Assembly: GCA_947253195.1 (NCBI GenBank)
Contig: CAMXXM010000029.1
Span: forward strand, 1-10,796
From: an uncultured Porphyromonas sp.
GTDB lineage: Bacteria > Bacteroidota > Bacteroidia > Bacteroidales > Porphyromonadaceae
Reading direction: 5' to 3'
DNA length: 10,796 bases
Shown: positions 8,173 through 10,796 of the stretch, in pieces
Layout of the letters: every line of letters starts with the position of its first letter
Numbering within the stretch: the first letter of the stretch is position 1
Notes under the pieces: generated by a model
Told to the model about the DNA's origin: nothing
Seen by the model: the letters and a program-made list of their open reading frames with translations, nothing else
Database searches by the model: none
Made by a program: the position numbers and the translations under genes

Positions 8173-8911
8173 ACTCGTCATCGAGAATTGTGCCGGTGAT
8201 GTCCCCTCGTGCCTTGAGGCTGAGCGGGGTGGGGCGAACCGAATAGAGCTCTGTGCCGCCCTCTCCGAGGGTGGTACCACGCCCTCCTACGGCACTGTGG
8301 CGACAGCCCTTTGCTACTGTCATCTCCCCATCATCCCGATCATCCGTCCCCGCTCGGGTGACTTCCTCTACTCTGAGACCGAGGTTGATGTTATGCTGGA
8401 GGATATCCGGGTTTTGCGTCGGCTGGGTGTAGCCGGTTTCTCGCTCGGAGCCCTTACTTCGGATGGAGACTTAGACGAGGAGCTCTGCCGCCGGCTGATC
8501 TGTGAGGCAGAGGGTCTTCCGGTCACGCTTCATCGGGCTTTTGATCGGGCGGCATCGCTGGAGACGGCTCTGGAGCAGGCGGTCGCCCTCGGCTTTGCAT
8601 GCATTCTCACATCGGGCGGCACCCCCTCGGCAGTGGACAGTCTGGATCGGATCCGCCACCTGGTGGAGCAGGCCGATGGACGCATCAGCATCATGGCGGG
8701 CAGTGGCATCACGACCGACAATGCTCGTCATGTGGTTCGATCCACCGGTGTCTCTGCGATTCATGGTACCTTTGCAAGGCTGAGAGGCAGCTTGATGCGC
8801 CACTCCTCAGCGGCATTTCCACCCTCGTCCTCGGCACAGATCCCCGAGAGAGACATCAGAGTCACCGATGCCGAGGCTATTTCATCTATACGTCAAAGTC
8901 TTTTATCATGA
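8159..8911 (+). CDS. cutC: CutC family TIM-barrel protein ('copper homeostasis' by legacy name)
   Basis: A 250-residue cytoplasmic protein with the full CutC signature: GGANRIELCA (24-33), then IIRPRSGDF, LGALTSDGDLD, VTLHRAFD, ILTSGG, IMAGSGI and IHGTF near the end of the barrel. CutC was named from E. coli copper-sensitivity work, but its copper role is disputed and its enzymatic reaction is not established. The start ATG lies within the 3' end of the beta-mannosidase gene (14-nt overlap), so translation is probably coupled. The ATG at 8159 is chosen because it aligns with the short N-terminus of E. coli CutC. The stop overlaps the ATG of the comB-like gene (ATGA). The context suggests sugar-related rather than copper-related work, which is inference. 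Confidence 0.9.
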   Translation: MKESELVIENCAGDVPSCLEAERGGANRIELCAALSEGGTTPSYGTVATALCYCHLPIIPIIRPRSGDFLYSETEVDVMLEDIRVLRRLGVAGFSLGALTSDGDLDEELCRRLICEAEGLPVTLHRAFDRAASLETALEQAVALGFACILTSGGTPSAVDSLDRIRHLVEQADGRISIMAGSGITTDNARHVVRSTGVSAIHGTFARLRGSLMRHSSAAFPPSSSAQIPERDIRVTDAEAISSIRQSLLS

Positions 8912-9633
8912 ATACGATTGATATTGTTCTCTCCCCCGAGTTGCTTGATGTCTACAGGCCTACTGAGCCGACCACCTTTGTGGTGGTCGATATCCTCAGA
9001 GCCAGCTCGACGATGGTTGCAGCTTTCGACAACGGTGTCCGGCTGATCTTTCCCATAGAGACCATCGAGGAAGCAAAGGCGGCAGCTGCGGCGGGGCACC
9101 TCGTCGGAGCGGAGCGGAAGTGTGTCAAGTGCGACTTCGCTGATCTCGGCAACGATCCGCTCGAGTATGGTCCCGAGCAGGTGCGAGACAAGGAGATCTA
9201 CTTCACCACCACCAATGGCACCCGCACGCTGAAGAAGTGTATGAGCTTCGGAGCGGAGCATAGTGTGGTCGTCGGGGCATTCACCAACATCGGCACCGTG
9301 GCTGAGTACTGCCGGGGACGCAATGTCCTCTCCGTCTGTGCCGGCTGGGAGGGGCACGTCTGCATCGAGGATGCTCTCTTCGGTGCTGCCCTTGCTGACC
9401 GTCTCTCGGGTAGTCACACGCTCGGCAGTGACGCGGTGCGGATGGTGCTCGACTACTACCGCAGTCACTCGTCCGACATCGTGGGCGCCATCAAGCAGAG
9501 CGACCACTACCAGCGCCTCCTCCGTGTGGGGAAGGCGGAGGCTCTCTCGTACTGCATTGACCTCGACTGCTCCTCAGCTCTACCCATAGCCGGCGCGGAT
9601 GCTCAGGGACGTATCGTCTTAGATAATAAGTAA
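8908..9633 (+). CDS. comB: ComB-like 2-phosphosulfolactate phosphatase
   Basis: A 241-residue cytoplasmic protein of the ComB family, Mg2+-dependent phosphatases that turn 2-phosphosulfolactate into sulfolactate in archaeal coenzyme M synthesis. Visible family motifs are VVVDILRASST (residues 27-37), AERKCVKCDFADLGNDP (the GERxG...FxxxNSP region of other members), TTTNGTRTLKK and VCAGWEG followed by EDALFGAALAD. The start at 8908 overlaps the cutC stop as ATGA, and the N-terminus MNTIDIVLSPELL matches the family, so an upstream in-frame extension to 8599, which only overlaps cutC, is rejected. No ComA or ComC gene is present here, and bacteria of this group do not make coenzyme M, so the physiological substrate is unknown. 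It is 6 bp from the next gene. Confidence 0.88.
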   Translation: MNTIDIVLSPELLDVYRPTEPTTFVVVDILRASSTMVAAFDNGVRLIFPIETIEEAKAAAAAGHLVGAERKCVKCDFADLGNDPLEYGPEQVRDKEIYFTTTNGTRTLKKCMSFGAEHSVVVGAFTNIGTVAEYCRGRNVLSVCAGWEGHVCIEDALFGAALADRLSGSHTLGSDAVRMVLDYYRSHSSDIVGAIKQSDHYQRLLRVGKAEALSYCIDLDCSSALPIAGADAQGRIVLDNK

Positions 9634-9639
9634 GCTGCC

Positions 9640-10644
9640 ATGACTCGTAAAGTCCTCGCCTTCCTCTTACCGCTCCTGCTCCTTACCGGATGCGGCAGCA
9701 CCCGTAACGCTGTCAATCAGCAGGTGAGCCGGATGCCTATGCCGGGGAAGAACCCCTCCTACAACGCCTACATCCGACAGTACGCCTCCGCCGCGCTGCA
9801 GAGTCAGCGAGAGTTTGGCATCCCTGCCTCCATCACCATGGCTCAGGGGTTGCTGGAGAGTGGGGCCGGTGGTAGTGCTCTGGCGCAGAAGTCCAATAAT
9901 CACTTCGGTATCAAGTGTCACAATGGCTGGAGTGGTGCGCGCATCTACCATCGCGATGACAACCCTCGCGACTGCTTCAGGGTATACGACGATCCGCTCG
10001 ACTCCTACCTCGACCATGGGCAGTTCCTCACTGGGAACCGCAGGTACAGCTCTCTCTTTGCTCTCGACATGGCAGACTACAAGAGCTGGGCAAAAGGGCT
10101 ACAGCGAGCCGGCTATGCCACTGACAGAGGCTACGCCAATAAGCTCATCAAGATCATCGAGGACTATCAGCTCTACCTGCTGGTGGACGGCAACGTGGAG
10201 CGAGACTACGCCTACAACCGACCCGAGCAGCCAAGGCGAACCGTCAGCAACAAGCCTCCCATGAGATACGAGAAGCCGGCATCGAGGGAGACGACCCCCG
10301 TTGGTGTCCGTGAGATCTACAAGAGCTATGGACTCCTCTACGTCCTTGCTAAGAAGGAGGACGATCTCGCCAGCATCGCTCGTGACCTCGACATTTCGGA
10401 GAAGAAGCTCACTGACTACAACGACTTCCCGCCCGGCTACCCGATCGAGGAGGGAGACATCATCTACCTCCAGAGGAAGCTCCGTCGTGCCGATCCGCCC
10501 TACTACCGCCATGAGGTGAGGGTAGGGGAGTCGATTCACGGCATAGCCCAGAGATACGGCATCCAGCTGCGCTCCCTCTACCAGATGAATAAGCTTGACC
10601 CCGCCTATATCCCTCAGGAGGGTGATGTCCTGATCCTTCGCTAA
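9640..10644 (+). CDS. Glucosaminidase (GH73-like) lipoprotein with two LysM repeats
   Basis: A 334-residue envelope enzyme predicted to cleave the beta-1,4 bond after N-acetylglucosamine in peptidoglycan. A lipoprotein signal with lipobox LLTGC puts the lipid anchor on Cys18. The glucosaminidase domain spans about 40-190: IPASITMAQGLLESGAGGSALA carries the likely catalytic Glu73, followed by NNHFGIKCH and a DPLDSYLDHGQFL block. A Pro/Arg-rich linker (about 195-228) leads to two LysM peptidoglycan-binding repeats: a degenerate one at 232-280 and a canonical one at 291-334 (HEVRVGESIHGIAQRYGI). The layout is typical for Bacteroidota cell-wall hydrolases used in division or remodelling. The ATG follows the comB stop by 6 bp, so this is probably the last gene of the operon. 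Confidence 0.92.
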   Translation: MTRKVLAFLLPLLLLTGCGSTRNAVNQQVSRMPMPGKNPSYNAYIRQYASAALQSQREFGIPASITMAQGLLESGAGGSALAQKSNNHFGIKCHNGWSGARIYHRDDNPRDCFRVYDDPLDSYLDHGQFLTGNRRYSSLFALDMADYKSWAKGLQRAGYATDRGYANKLIKIIEDYQLYLLVDGNVERDYAYNRPEQPRRTVSNKPPMRYEKPASRETTPVGVREIYKSYGLLYVLAKKEDDLASIARDLDISEKKLTDYNDFPPGYPIEEGDIIYLQRKLRRADPPYYRHEVRVGESIHGIAQRYGIQLRSLYQMNKLDPAYIPQEGDVLILR

Positions 10645-10646
10645 GT

Positions 10647-10673
10647 AGCTCTGTCACCCCCGCTACAGAAGCT
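10647..10673 (+). other. Small stem-loop after the glucosaminidase stop
   Basis: AGCTCTGT (10647-10654) pairs with ACAG-A-AGCT (10665-10673), eight base pairs with one bulged A and a 10-nt loop, 2 bp after the stop codon. No U-run follows. It could protect the mRNA end, but a match of this size can arise by chance. Confidence 0.25.
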
Positions 10674-10735
10674 GCACTACTCCCTGTCCCATCGCGACCC
10701 GGTCTCAGGACTTCTCGCCTCAGTCCCATCTCGGA

Positions 10736-10796
10736 CTAATAGGGATTGTGAGCGGAATCTAATACCGATATTAGTCGTCACTAATATCGGTATTAG
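10736..10796. repeat. Palindromic repeat cluster with 22-23 bp spacing, cut by the window edge
   Basis: CTAATACCGATATTAGT (10759-10775) and ACTAATATCGGTATTAG (10780-10796) are perfect inverted repeats of 17 bp with a 4-nt centre (CGTC). Each arm's 16-mer (10759-10774 and 10781-10796) is itself a palindrome except for one symmetric mismatch, so CTAATA/TATTAG occurs four times. A further CTAATA begins at 10736, so CTAATA starts at 10736, 10759 and 10781. The stretch is A/T-rich beside GC-rich genes. It may be a terminator stem for the upstream operon (any U-run would lie outside), an operator pair, or the end of a repeat array or mobile palindrome. The rest of 10674-10735 shows nothing I can name. 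Confidence 0.7.

Noticed and set aside
7006..8280. 424-residue open frame on the minus strand opposite the beta-mannosidase
   Set aside because: It is antisense to a gene with complete family motifs, lacks any recognisable domain, and has the His/Arg/Gly-rich look of a shadow frame in GC-rich DNA.
8599..8907. N-terminal extension of the comB-like gene by 103 codons
   Set aside because: The extension overlaps conserved cutC coding sequence in another frame, and ComB homologues begin at the MNTIDIVLS start at 8908.
10460..10729. 89-residue minus-strand frame entering the right-hand spacer
   Set aside because: Mostly antisense to the LysM region, Gly/Arg/Ser-rich, with no initiation context or domain.
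10736..10796. CRISPR array or dif-like recombination site
   Set aside because: Spacing of 22-23 bp leaves no room for spacers, no cas gene is present, and the sequence does not match the XerC/XerD arm pattern I know.

Overview
The window looks like chromosomal DNA from a Bacteroidota bacterium, most likely Porphyromonas or a close relative. Three things point there. The order outer-membrane protein, TPR protein, LptC, CBS-domain membrane protein is, as I recall it, a Bacteroidales cluster. None of the starts is preceded by a convincing Shine-Dalgarno sequence. There is a TAnnTTTG promoter-like element. Base composition is GC-rich by eye (mid to upper fifties). All nine recognised genes lie on the + strand and are tightly packed. 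I saw no rRNA, tRNA, transposase, phage or CRISPR gene.

Layout: (1) 1-2502, envelope block: the 3' end of an outer-membrane beta-barrel gene, an A/T-rich leader, a secreted TPR protein, and the lipoprotein-type LptC of the LPS export machine. (2) 2567-5599: a DUF21/CBS/CorC-HlyC membrane protein, then aspartyl-tRNA synthetase (aspS), closed by a clear rho-independent terminator at 5614-5661. (3) 5677-10644: a compact four-gene unit whose joints are a 14-nt overlap, a 4-nt ATGA overlap and a 6-nt gap. It encodes a secreted GH2 beta-mannosidase, CutC, a ComB-like 2-phosphosulfolactate phosphatase and a LysM glucosaminidase lipoprotein. (4) 10645-10796: non-coding, ending in an A/T-rich 17-bp perfect inverted repeat that runs up to the window edge and has degenerate repeat copies on a 22-23 bp spacing.

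How the genes may work together: the first block serves envelope biogenesis (LPS transport and outer-membrane proteins). The third block combines two envelope or secreted glycan-cleaving enzymes (beta-mannoside and peptidoglycan type) with two cytoplasmic enzymes whose true bacterial substrates are unsettled (CutC, ComB). That combination, plus the palindromic array at the right edge, are the most interesting items. I did not find a clearly novel system; most of the window is ordinary core genome.
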